DNA of 44,513 nucleotides, from assembly GCA_026014705.1 (NCBI GenBank), contig JAOZHU010000037.1, positions 1 through 44,513 of the forward strand, read 5' to 3'. The first letter of the stretch is position 1; each line of letters opens with the position of its first letter. The notes under the pieces are model-generated. The model had not been told where the DNA came from, did no database searches, and was given only the letters and a program-made list of their open reading frames with translations. The DNA is from Candidatus Bathyarchaeota archaeon (GTDB lineage Archaea > Thermoproteota > Bathyarchaeia > Bathyarchaeales > Bathycorpusculaceae). The translations under genes and the position numbers were made by a program. Below, in pieces: positions 32,951 to 40,543 of the stretch.

Positions 32951-34525
32951 ATGCTTGCGGATTTAGCTTTAATGGAAGGGAAGATTTTGACCATGAACCC
33001 GTCGCAGCCTTGCGCTGAAGCAGTCGCCATAAAGCGCGATAAGATAATCAAGGTTGGCGCCAACGAGGAAATCGTTCAGCTTGTTGGGAGAAAAACGCGG
33101 GTAATCCGTTTAGACGGGAAAACCGTTGTGCCGGGTTTTATCGACACGCATATTCACGTTGCTGATTTTGGTCGCCTCTTAACTTGGGTTGATTTGCGCG
33201 GTGCGAAGTCAATTCGAGAAATGCAGACTCGAATTCTGGAGCATGCCCGAGCAGTACCTGCCAAGAGATGGATCATTGGTCGCGGTTGGGACCAAAACTG
33301 TTTTGCTGAGTTACGTTTACCGACACGTTATGATTTGGACGAGGCTTCTCCAGACAATCCCGTTGTTCTTTATCACGAAAACGGGAAGCTCTGCGTCGTG
33401 AACAGCAAAGCGTTGGAGATAGCGGGCATTAATGTGGATACTCGCAATCCACCGGACGGCGTGATTGACAAGCAAGCAGCAGACGAGCCTACGGGTGTTT
33501 TGCGAAATGCAGCCACTAATCTAATATGGCGCGTTGTTCCAGCACCCAGTGAAGACGAGCTTGCAGATGCTGCTGCTCGGGCATGTAAAAAAGTTGCAGA
33601 GGCTGGAGTGACCACCGTTCACTGGATGGTTTTATACCCAGCCGAGCTGTCGGTAATTCACAAACTTTACAAAGCAGGCAAGCTACCGTTCAGGGTTTAC
33701 GTGATTGTCCCTTCGCAGCTTTTCGATGATTTGGCAGTTTCAACGTTGTCTAGTGAGTTAGGCAATGCGTTTATGAAAGTTGGTGGGGTGGAGATTTCTG
33801 CAGATGGGTATTTGGCTGCGAGGACAGCGGCGCTTTCTAAGCCTTACGGTGATTGCCCAAGTTCAAGCGGGCAACTGCTTTGTTCCATAGATGAAATGCA
33901 TACGCTATCTGCTAAAATTCGCGGCGCCAACCTTCAGTTGGTTATACATGCTGTGGGCGACAGGGCTGTTGATGCAGCGCTGACTGTGATTGAGAGTCCC
34001 TCAGAGGGATTTGTGAAGAATGACCCGCGTATTCGCATTGAGCAAGCCGCTGTTCTCAACCAAGAGTTAATAGCTCGCATGGCAAATCAGAAAGTTGTCG
34101 TATCTGTGCAACCCTGTGTCGTTGGTTCGGAATTTTCAGTGTGGTCAGCTACTGAGCGGTTGGGCATGGAGAGGGCGCGTTGGCTTTTTCCGTTGAAAAC
34201 TTTGCTCAAAACAGGTGTAAAAGTTGTTGCTGGTTCCGATTGCCCCATGGAGCCGTTAAGCCCGCTGGGAGGTATTCAAGCCGCTGTGGCAAGAGAGTTT
34301 TTCCCCGAGGAGGGAGTTACGGTGGATGAGGCTTTGCGGATGTACACGGTTGATGCAGCTTACGCATCGTTTGAAGAAACTGTTAAGGGATCAATCGAAG
34401 TTGGCAAGTTAGCTGACATTGCGGTTTTATCTTGCGATCCGCATGATGTTCCGCCAAACGAGATAGGTCAGATTAGCGTGGATTTGACGGTAGTGGGGGG
34501 GAGAGTCGTTTATTCCAAGCGCTGA
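32951..34525 (+). CDS. YtcJ-like metal-dependent amidohydrolase
   Basis: About 524 aa from the ATG at 32951; a TTG at 32918 and a GTG at 32945 are alternatives. The N-terminal beta domain is followed by the metal-binding VVPGFIDTHIHVADFG (H67, H69), then LVIHAVGDRAVDAAL and VVAGSDCPMEPLSPLGG, and the closing KGSIEVGKLADIAVLS. The last two are standard in the amidohydrolase-3/YtcJ group. Members hydrolyse amides or related C-N bonds in the cytoplasm, often with unknown substrates. It is divergent from the 31.3-kb radical SAM gene and convergent with the TrmB gene; no pathway partner is visible. Confidence 0.88.
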   Translation: MLADLALMEGKILTMNPSQPCAEAVAIKRDKIIKVGANEEIVQLVGRKTRVIRLDGKTVVPGFIDTHIHVADFGRLLTWVDLRGAKSIREMQTRILEHARAVPAKRWIIGRGWDQNCFAELRLPTRYDLDEASPDNPVVLYHENGKLCVVNSKALEIAGINVDTRNPPDGVIDKQAADEPTGVLRNAATNLIWRVVPAPSEDELADAAARACKKVAEAGVTTVHWMVLYPAELSVIHKLYKAGKLPFRVYVIVPSQLFDDLAVSTLSSELGNAFMKVGGVEISADGYLAARTAALSKPYGDCPSSSGQLLCSIDEMHTLSAKIRGANLQLVIHAVGDRAVDAALTVIESPSEGFVKNDPRIRIEQAAVLNQELIARMANQKVVVSVQPCVVGSEFSVWSATERLGMERARWLFPLKTLLKTGVKVVAGSDCPMEPLSPLGGIQAAVAREFFPEEGVTVDEALRMYTVDAAYASFEETVKGSIEVGKLADIAVLSCDPHDVPPNEIGQISVDLTVVGGRVVYSKR

Positions 34526-34620
34526 TTTGCCCTCTTGCGGTCGTTTGTTTTTCGCGCATGGTAAATTTGTGTGTAATGTGAATTCTGAAGAACTTGGCGT
34601 AGGTTGCTTTTTCTCGAAAA

Positions 34621-35484
34621 CTAGTCTGCCCTCTCGATGGGTTGTTGCTGGTTCTTGTTCTCCTCTCCGTGACTCAATTCAGCTTCAGTCTTTGCGTTGA
34701 ACCAGAGGTTTTCAAAGTAGCTGTTGGCCATATCTACTATGAATTGGTTGTTTGAGCGTAACCAGAGCATCTTGTTTATGTTGCTTTCTTGAGTGGTGGA
34801 GATTAAAGCTGTTTTTTTGTCGAATATCATCAGTTCAACCGAGACAGGGCTTTTAACGTACTTGAAGTCGATATACTTCAGCTTTGGCCGAAAGGCGGGT
34901 GCAAAAACTTCGGGATGGGCTGCCACAATGTTCAACAATTCTTCTTCTGCGATTATTCGCATTTTTATATTTCGTTCTATGACTTCTTTGAGGCTCCATT
35001 CAGCGTAATGCTGTGACCATTGAATGAATTTGCCTGCTGGAAAAGTCAAATCAATGCTTTTTTTTGCGTTAAGATATTCCTGAGTGATTCTAAACTGTTT
35101 TGGTCCTCCTGAAGGAATCAGCGTGATTTGCTGGTCTTCTATTTTCAGAGAAGTTTTGTTTTGATGTCTTTGAAGGATTTCTCTTGCTTTTTTGTTCAGT
35201 TCTTTGTTTTCTTCTTCCTTTCGCCGAAGCAATATTGCTATGGCTTCTTTCATCGGAATTGCTTTGAAGGCTCTCGGTGAAGTTATTGCTTCTTCCACCA
35301 TGCCTTTCTTGAGCAGTTTCGGCATTATTTGATAGACAACTTCTCGAGCTACCCCTGAGGACACCGCGATTTCTTTCGCTGTCATGGTTCCCAGTTGAGA
35401 CAGGGTGAGGAAGACTTTGGCTTCACTTAGGGTTAACCCTAAGCTGTTCAAAATGGAAACGTCTTCTCCATGGCTTCTCGGCAA
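34621..35484 (-). CDS. TrmB family transcriptional regulator
   Basis: A 287-aa protein. The N-terminal winged helix (about 10-78; LGLTLSEAKVFLTLSQLG, SGVAREVVYQIMPKLLKKGMVEE, RAFKAIPMKEAI) is the TrmB DNA-binding domain. A coiled-coil linker (88-110) and an alpha/beta sensor domain (about 120-270, with FIDMANSYFENLW-like end) follow. Known TrmB proteins sense sugars or other small molecules; this one's ligand is unknown. TTG at 35484 has GGTGG upstream. The 670-bp gap upstream of it holds direct TTAACTT repeats and a 25-bp inverted repeat that could be its operator. Confidence 0.88.
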   Translation of the reverse strand: MPRSHGEDVSILNSLGLTLSEAKVFLTLSQLGTMTAKEIAVSSGVAREVVYQIMPKLLKKGMVEEAITSPRAFKAIPMKEAIAILLRRKEEENKELNKKAREILQRHQNKTSLKIEDQQITLIPSGGPKQFRITQEYLNAKKSIDLTFPAGKFIQWSQHYAEWSLKEVIERNIKMRIIAEEELLNIVAAHPEVFAPAFRPKLKYIDFKYVKSPVSVELMIFDKKTALISTTQESNINKMLWLRSNNQFIVDMANSYFENLWFNAKTEAELSHGEENKNQQQPIERAD

Positions 35485-35637
35485 CCTTCATTTCCACCTA
35501 TAGTATGCAGTAGCTAAACTATTGAATTAACTTTTCAGTTGTTAACTTGTATCGAATCTTGCACGTTTCGAAGAGGGTTTCATTCTCTATTTAGAAAGTA
35601 GTGTGTGTTCTATTAAATGTTCTGATTTCAACTAGAG

Positions 35638-35662
35638 TTGTAAGTAGAGACGTAACTTACAA
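35638..35662. repeat. Inverted repeat, candidate operator
   Basis: TTGTAAGT (35638-35645) and ACTTACAA (35655-35662) are perfect reverse complements separated by 9 bases. Centre-to-centre spacing fits a dimeric DNA-binding protein. It lies about 155 bp upstream of the TrmB gene and 65 bp upstream of the small frame at 35727. Confidence 0.5.
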
Positions 35663-35726
35663 AGTTTTATCAGATTGCTGTCAACACTAATTATTTTTAG
35701 TACAGTAGAAGGAGAAAAAGAGGACG

Positions 35727-36059
35727 ATGACTGACAGCAATGCCCAATTAGCTGATGCTTTTGATTTGCTTCCATCGTTTACTATTTCAGCAACGTTTGC
35801 TGCTGTACGTTGGTTGACGGCAATAAGTAAAGAACAAGCGTCCTCTGTTTTGATTTCAACCAGTAGGCAAATCCAGCATGGTAGAAAAAGGGCTGAAAAG
35901 GCTCCCGGGCGGGAAAAAGCCGCAGTAATAGCTGTTGCGAAAGGGTTTCCTTCTCCCTTTTCTCCTTTTATTGCACCTGCCCAGAGCCTCAGCAAACCCT
36001 CATTTTTTGCTAGATCTTGCCAAGCAGTTAGTCGGGTGTGCTTTTGTTTTTTTCGCTGA
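35727..36059 (+). CDS. Doubtful 110-codon frame
   Basis: Starts ATG with AGGAG 12 bases upstream. The first 70 residues (MTDSNAQLADAFDLLPSF and onward) have plausible composition, but the last 40 are Phe/Cys/Ser-rich and overlap the repeat shared with 40.4 kb. It could be a real small protein, a decayed gene, or chance. No homologue is recognised. Confidence 0.25.
   Translation: MTDSNAQLADAFDLLPSFTISATFAAVRWLTAISKEQASSVLISTSRQIQHGRKRAEKAPGREKAAVIAVAKGFPSPFSPFIAPAQSLSKPSFFARSCQAVSRVCFCFFR
35931..35998. repeat. Diverged intergenic repeat, copy 1
   Basis: About 68 bp starting GCTGTTG and ending CAGAGCCTCAGCAAACCC. It matches copy 2 (40422-40493) at both ends and in the pyrimidine-rich middle, with a few gaps. 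The right end shares 20 of 22 bases (35979-36000 against 40473-40494). Both copies lie near TrmB-type genes. Confidence 0.4.
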
Positions 36060-36157
36060 AGTTGAAAGATTGTTTGTCAACTTTCAATATTGTGGCCGGA
36101 GAGAAAGGTTCAAGTTTGATTTATGAGTATACTTCTAATTAGGAGAGAATAGCGGGT

Positions 36158-36751
36158 TTGTTTGAAACAGCAGATGAACAACTTGTTTCTGGGCGTTCTC
36201 AACGTAGCACTGGTAAGAGACAGAAAACTGTGACTCGGACTTTTCGCATCAGGACGGCTTGGGATGAACTTCTCAGAGATGAAGCCGAGAAGCAAGGGGT
36301 AAGCGTGAACGTCTTGGTGAACTTGATTTTTCGAAGGTATGCGCTTTTTGACAGGTGGGTTCGAGGTTACAACGCGATCACTTTAAACCAACAGGTATTC
36401 CGCGAGCTCATAGACCGCCTCTCAGAGGAGAAACTTGTTTCTGCTGGTGAAAAAAGCGGTCCGGTAGATGTTCAAAACACCTTAGACATCATGGGACTCC
36501 CTTCCAGCTATGACTCATTCACCTACTTGGTGTCAAAGCATTTAGGCGGTTCCGACTGCGCAATGTGGTTCACCTGTTGCCACCACTCGCAAGATAACAG
36601 TGACGTTTTTCATTTGCAGCACAATTTTGGGCGCGGCTGGAGCATTTTTCTGCAGAGTTATTTTCTCTCTTATTTAAAGAACTTGAAAGTTAACTGTGAG
36701 ACAAAGATTTACGACTTTGCAGTGAATCTGAAAGTTAATCGCCCGCGGTAG
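36158..36751 (+). CDS. Ribbon-helix-helix-like DNA-binding protein with unknown C-terminal domain
   Basis: A 197-aa protein. Residues about 24-67 (TVTRTFRIRTAWDELLRDEA, then GVSVNVLVNLIFRRY) look like a beta strand plus two helices of the CopG/ribbon-helix-helix type. The C-terminal part (about 110-185) has paired cysteines in WFTCCHHSQDNSD and an HLQHNFGRGWSIFLQSYF segment. I recall similar two-part proteins in other TACK archaea but cannot name a function. TTG at 36158 follows AGGAGA by about a dozen bases. It is divergent from the TrmB gene; a local regulator role is inferred. Confidence 0.6.
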   Translation: MFETADEQLVSGRSQRSTGKRQKTVTRTFRIRTAWDELLRDEAEKQGVSVNVLVNLIFRRYALFDRWVRGYNAITLNQQVFRELIDRLSEEKLVSAGEKSGPVDVQNTLDIMGLPSSYDSFTYLVSKHLGGSDCAMWFTCCHHSQDNSDVFHLQHNFGRGWSIFLQSYFLSYLKNLKVNCETKIYDFAVNLKVNRPR

Positions 36752-36874
36752 CTTCCATCTGGGCAGCATCTTCAGGTTCCTCTCATGTTTGGACTAAACC
36801 ATCACATCCAAGGATAGGAGTACAACATGGGCGAAATGTTGGTGGTGTTACACTGGTTCATCTTTCAGTTTCTG

Positions 36875-37474
36875 TCAGAAATGGCTTAACCTATGGCCAG
36901 CTTTCTGGCATAATTCGCAAATGTTCCAAATTATGTTTCCGATGTGATCCGCCAGTACCTCGTATTCTTCGATTTTCTCAAGAGTGAACCTGTTCTCGCG
37001 GGGGTCGTTTATCTGAATCAGCCCGATTGTCTTGCCGTTTGCGTGCATTGGGACTAGTGCGACTGATTCGTACCCGTAATTGTGACATGTGTTGCGCGTT
37101 CTACCGATTTCTTGTCGTTCCTTCTCGGTTAAGCTGCTGAGAAGTTTGGTGGTGCTGTTCGTCCAGAAACTTCCGCTCTTGGTGAAACAGGGAATTTCGG
37201 GGTTGCATCTGTTTCTGAGTATGTTTCCACACATGCATTCAAGAAATGGCGTGCCGTCAGCGTCTAAAACAAGGTCGCCTTTTTCATTCTTTATGCTCAA
37301 GGAGTTTTCTTTTAGAATAAAAAACTCTGGGAATCCCATGTGGAGGTAATAGGGGAAATCACCGTCTTTGTTCAGTCTCATGGCGATGCTTTGACATTCA
37401 GAAAAACCAAAAACTTCCCTCAGCACTTCTTTCATGAAAGCCTTGATTGCTGGCTCTATTGATTTTTTCGTCAC
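36875..37474 (-). CDS. Stand-alone cysteine-rich GAF sensor protein
   Basis: A 199-aa protein, a single GAF-type domain without kinase or DNA-binding domain. It carries the cysteine-bearing GAF subtype pattern CMCGNILRNRCNPEIPCF (C80, C82, C90, C96), GSFWTNSTTKLLSS and RTRNTCHNYGYESVALVP (C130), then IGLIQINDPRENRF. This pattern is familiar as a sensor module in bacterial and archaeal hybrid kinases, and the cysteines may hold a metal or Fe-S centre. Two more cysteines (C186, C189) lie near the C-terminus. It is transcribed away from the 37.7-kb surface-protein gene, sharing a 180-bp promoter region with several inverted repeats. Ligand and output partner unknown. Confidence 0.78.
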   Translation of the reverse strand: MTKKSIEPAIKAFMKEVLREVFGFSECQSIAMRLNKDGDFPYYLHMGFPEFFILKENSLSIKNEKGDLVLDADGTPFLECMCGNILRNRCNPEIPCFTKSGSFWTNSTTKLLSSLTEKERQEIGRTRNTCHNYGYESVALVPMHANGKTIGLIQINDPRENRFTLEKIEEYEVLADHIGNIIWNICELCQKAGHRLSHF

Positions 37475-37547
37475 TTTCCTTCTCTTCTATGTTTCCACTG
37501 GTTTAAGTCAACTGTATAGGCAAATAAATTAAATGTTTGCGGTTGAG

Positions 37548-37561
37548 TGCACAATAGTGCA
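37548..37561. repeat. Small inverted repeat in the divergent promoter region
   Basis: TGCAC-AATA-GTGCA, 5-bp perfect arms, between the GAF gene and the 37.7-kb propeller gene. Possible operator; short enough to occur by chance. Confidence 0.3.
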
Positions 37562-37609
37562 TTGCATACGTCATACTTATTTTTTCATCGCTCACAAAAA
37601 TAGCACCAT

Positions 37610-37636
37610 TAGCGCATTCTACGCGCTATTAAAAAA
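37610..37636 (+). promoter_or_regulatory. Inverted repeat overlapping the TATA box of the 37.7-kb gene
   Basis: TAGCGC (37610-37615) and GCGCTA (37623-37628) are perfect complements 7 bases apart. The right arm runs into a TATA-like CTATTAAAAAAC (37626-37636). The same GCGCTAT-A word is the core promoter of the paralogous gene at 42.1 kb, so a shared regulator is possible. Binding here would block TBP. Confidence 0.45.
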
Positions 37637-37656
37637 CTATAGGAGAAAGAAAATAC

Positions 37657-40299
37657 TTGAAAATTTCAAAAAGCAGAAAACCAACCACTATGATTGCTAC
37701 AATTTTGACATTAGCTATAGCTGCTACATTGGTTGCCTTGCCTACTGCTAGCGCACATTACCCTGCATGGGAAATCCCCACGTATGCCTATATCAGCGCT
37801 TCACCTTCAGTCGTCGGCGTAAACCAAGCCGTTCTAGTCGTCATGTGGCTCAACGAGTTTCCACCAACAGCAGTCGGCGGGTACGGCGATAGATGGGACG
37901 GCTTCAAAGTGGAAATCACTAAGCCAGATGGTTCCATGGAAACCTTGGGGCCATTCACATCTGACCCCGTGGGCTCGTACTATGCAAGTTACACGCCTTC
38001 ACAGGTCGGCACCTACAAATTCGTGTTCAAATTTCCAGGCGACAAAATAACTGGGCTTCCCACGCCGCCAGCAGGCGCACGCAGCATGGAATTCGTCAAC
38101 GACACATACTTAGCAAGCGAAAGCGAGCCTGTATACGTTGCTGTTCAGCAGGACGCAATACAACCGTACCAAGAAACTCCTCTTCCGCAGGGCTATTGGA
38201 CTAGACCGATATATGGTGCTAACAGACAATGGTCACAAATCGCAGGGAACTGGCTGGGCGGAGACGCTCATCCAAACAGAATCAACAATTACAGTGAAGG
38301 CCCAGAAAGTGCTCACATACTGTGGACGCGACCATACTGGGCTGGAGGCGTAATGGACGGACGATTCGGCGACCTCGGCTACTACAATTCACTGTCTTAC
38401 GAACATTTCTGGCGCATCCAACCCATAATCATCAACGGCATACTTTACTACAATGTGCAAACGCCGCCAAGGTACGGCTGGTACGCCGTTGACTTGTACA
38501 CAGGCGAAACAAAATATTTCGTCAACACAACTGGACCAGCGACAACCACTGAAGGAATCCTTGGCAACTTTGACTATTCAGGCGGTCTCCCAGTCGGAGA
38601 AATAGCTTTCGGCCAGATATACGCATATGAGTCGCCAAACCAGCACGGAGGCTTCCCCTACCTATGGAGCACTGTTGGCCCAGGTCAGACTACTACTACG
38701 TATGCCCAGTCAACTTCTGTATGGATGATGTTTGACGCTTTCACTGGAAACTACATTTGCAGCATTGCTAACACGACACAGACTGAACGGAGAGGTACTA
38801 GGACAATAACTACAGGCGCCACCGGTACAGGCGTATATGGCTTAGACGGAAGCATACTGCGCTACAACATCGTCAACTTGGGCACAACAACCCCAGCGTA
38901 CTACTTGCAAGTGTGGAACACCAGCAGAGCCATATGGTACGAAGCCTCTTGGCTATCAAACGAGTACTGGATGTGGCGACCTGACTTTAATAAAACATAC
39001 GATGGGCGAAACGGCTTCTCATTAAACGCCTCAATTCCTGCGGTGCAAGGTGCTATCCGCGAAGTTGTTGAGGGCAAACACATAATTGGCGGAACCACAG
39101 GCTTCAACGATGAACGAGGCGTGCAGCAGGGTAACTTGTGGGCTTTAAGCCTCAAACAAGGACAAGAAGGGACACTGCTGTGGAACATAACTTTCACGCC
39201 GCCAAAGCAATGGCAAATCTCAGGCAGCACAGCCACCAGAGGCGCAGTTAGCCTAGTTGCAGTTAACTCTGAAAACGGTGTATTCTACTTCAAAGAAGGC
39301 GCAACCAGAAAATACTACGTATACAGCCTTGACACTGGACAAATGCTGTGGGAAAGCAAGTCTGAAGCACAGTGGAACTTCTATGACCTCAACAGCGTCA
39401 TCTACCGCGGCAAACTATTGACATACGGCTACGGCGGAATACTGATGGCTTATGAAGTTAAAACTGGCAAAGTCTTGTGGAACTGGACAAGCGGCACCGT
39501 GGGCTTCGAAGGCTACTACGAAAACACTCCGCTCGTCTTGGGCTGCATTGCTAACGGAAAAATTTACTTGTATTCCAGTGAACACTCGCCGTCGGAACCA
39601 CTAAGACGCGACGCTCAAATATGGTGCATAGACACCGAAAATGGACAGCTGCTCTGGAAAATACAGAGCTGGCCAAACGCCATGATAATCGCCGACGGAC
39701 GCATTATAACGCTTGACTTGTTCGACAACATGATATACTGCTTCGGCAAGGGACCCAGCGCTACCACAGTCACTGCTTCGCCAAAGATATCAGTACATGG
39801 CACAAGCGTACTAATCGAAGGCACAGTCACAGACGATTCGCCCTCCGGCAGACATAACGGCGCAGGCAGCTTAGACTTCACACTAAAAGGTACACCTGCA
39901 ATAGCCGACGAAGACCAAGAAGAATGGATGGAGTACTTATTCCAGCAGAGACCCTGCCCAGCAAACGCGAAAGGCGTTGAAGTCACGTTAGACGCACTTG
40001 ACCCCAACGGCAACTTTGTACACATCGGCACCGTCACCAGCGACATGAGCGGCATGTACAGCTTGATGTTCACTCCCGAAGTCCCAGGCAAATACACAAT
40101 AATTGCCACGTTCGCAGGCTCCAAATCCTACGGTCCATCATACGCGGAAACAGCAATAGGCGTAGACGAGGCTCCGCCAGCATCGCCGCCACCAGAGTAC
40201 CCGCAGCCAATCGACCCCACGATGACCATCCTCGCCGTCGGCATCGCCATAATACTAGTGGTCATAATTGTTGGCGTACTACTGCTTAGGAAGAAGTAG
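37657..40299 (+). CDS. Exported PQQ-type beta-propeller surface protein with C-terminal anchor
   Basis: An 880-aa protein. Signal peptide about 1-33 (ending LPTASA), an N-terminal Ig-like domain (about 35-145, SPSVVGVNQAVLVVMWLNEF to YTPSQVGTYKFVF), and a linker with PLPQGYWTRPIYG. A degenerate PQQ/BamB-type propeller spans about 190-690 (DLYTGETKYF, DTGQMLWES, EVKTGKVLWNWT, DTENGQLLWKI). A C-terminal Ig-like domain (about 700-830) follows, with proline-rich PPPEYPQPIDPT, a membrane helix (about 854-876) and the tail LRKK. TTG at 37657 follows AGGAG by 11 bases. It is closely paralogous to the gene at 42.1 kb. Probable cell-envelope protein; motif plus helix plus basic tail could be an archaeosortase signal, which is not established. 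Confidence 0.85.
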   Translation: MKISKSRKPTTMIATILTLAIAATLVALPTASAHYPAWEIPTYAYISASPSVVGVNQAVLVVMWLNEFPPTAVGGYGDRWDGFKVEITKPDGSMETLGPFTSDPVGSYYASYTPSQVGTYKFVFKFPGDKITGLPTPPAGARSMEFVNDTYLASESEPVYVAVQQDAIQPYQETPLPQGYWTRPIYGANRQWSQIAGNWLGGDAHPNRINNYSEGPESAHILWTRPYWAGGVMDGRFGDLGYYNSLSYEHFWRIQPIIINGILYYNVQTPPRYGWYAVDLYTGETKYFVNTTGPATTTEGILGNFDYSGGLPVGEIAFGQIYAYESPNQHGGFPYLWSTVGPGQTTTTYAQSTSVWMMFDAFTGNYICSIANTTQTERRGTRTITTGATGTGVYGLDGSILRYNIVNLGTTTPAYYLQVWNTSRAIWYEASWLSNEYWMWRPDFNKTYDGRNGFSLNASIPAVQGAIREVVEGKHIIGGTTGFNDERGVQQGNLWALSLKQGQEGTLLWNITFTPPKQWQISGSTATRGAVSLVAVNSENGVFYFKEGATRKYYVYSLDTGQMLWESKSEAQWNFYDLNSVIYRGKLLTYGYGGILMAYEVKTGKVLWNWTSGTVGFEGYYENTPLVLGCIANGKIYLYSSEHSPSEPLRRDAQIWCIDTENGQLLWKIQSWPNAMIIADGRIITLDLFDNMIYCFGKGPSATTVTASPKISVHGTSVLIEGTVTDDSPSGRHNGAGSLDFTLKGTPAIADEDQEEWMEYLFQQRPCPANAKGVEVTLDALDPNGNFVHIGTVTSDMSGMYSLMFTPEVPGKYTIIATFAGSKSYGPSYAETAIGVDEAPPASPPPEYPQPIDPTMTILAVGIAIILVVIIVGVLLLRKK

Positions 40300-40335
40300 C
40301 CAGCGGAGCAATGGAATAAAACTGCACTTCCCCCC

Positions 40336-40341
40336 TTTTTT
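40336..40341 (+). terminator. T-tract terminator after the 37.7-kb gene
   Basis: CCCCCCTTTTTT beginning 31 bases after the stop codon; a T6 tract in a pyrimidine run. Confidence 0.4.
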
Positions 40342-40421
40342 AGTCACACACAAACGTTTAGGAGAAATTTGGGGCTGAATGGGCTCTGAGCGGAGAAAAC
40401 AACTAACAGCAGCAACTAGCA

Positions 40422-40493
40422 GCTGTTGTTCAAAGGAAATGCGTTTTCTCTCTTTCTCCTTCCTTAACCTCCGCCCAAAGCCTCAGCAAACCC
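40422..40493. repeat. Diverged intergenic repeat, copy 2
   Basis: About 72 bp beginning GCTGTTG and ending AAAGCCTCAGCAAACCC, the partner of 35931-35998. A 6-bp hairpin AACAGC/GCTGTT (40405-40410 with 40422-40427) abuts its left end. It lies between the convergent 37.7-kb propeller and TrmB-MEDS genes. A 63-codon frame across it (40379-40570) is considered chance. Confidence 0.4.
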
Positions 40494-40543
40494 CAGAGAA
40501 CGCGTTTTCCTGTACTTTGGTGTTGGTTATTGAAGTCATATTA

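Larger units (their letters stand above)
35485..36157. other. Long intergenic region with operator-like repeats and a doubtful small frame
   Basis: 673 bp between the divergent TrmB and ribbon-helix-helix genes. Two direct TTAACTT words lie at 35527-35533 and 35542-35548, an inverted repeat at 35638-35662, and a diverged repeat copy at 35931-35998 that recurs at 40422-40493. An overlapping pair of about 100-codon frames on opposite strands covers 35687-36059. At most one can be real, and neither resembles a known protein. Confidence 0.5.

Noticed and set aside
35687-35995. 102-codon minus-strand frame opposite the 35.7-kb small frame
   Set aside because: Overlaps the dispersed repeat, has no start signal, and its hydrophobic end is translated from the AT-rich promoter-like tract.
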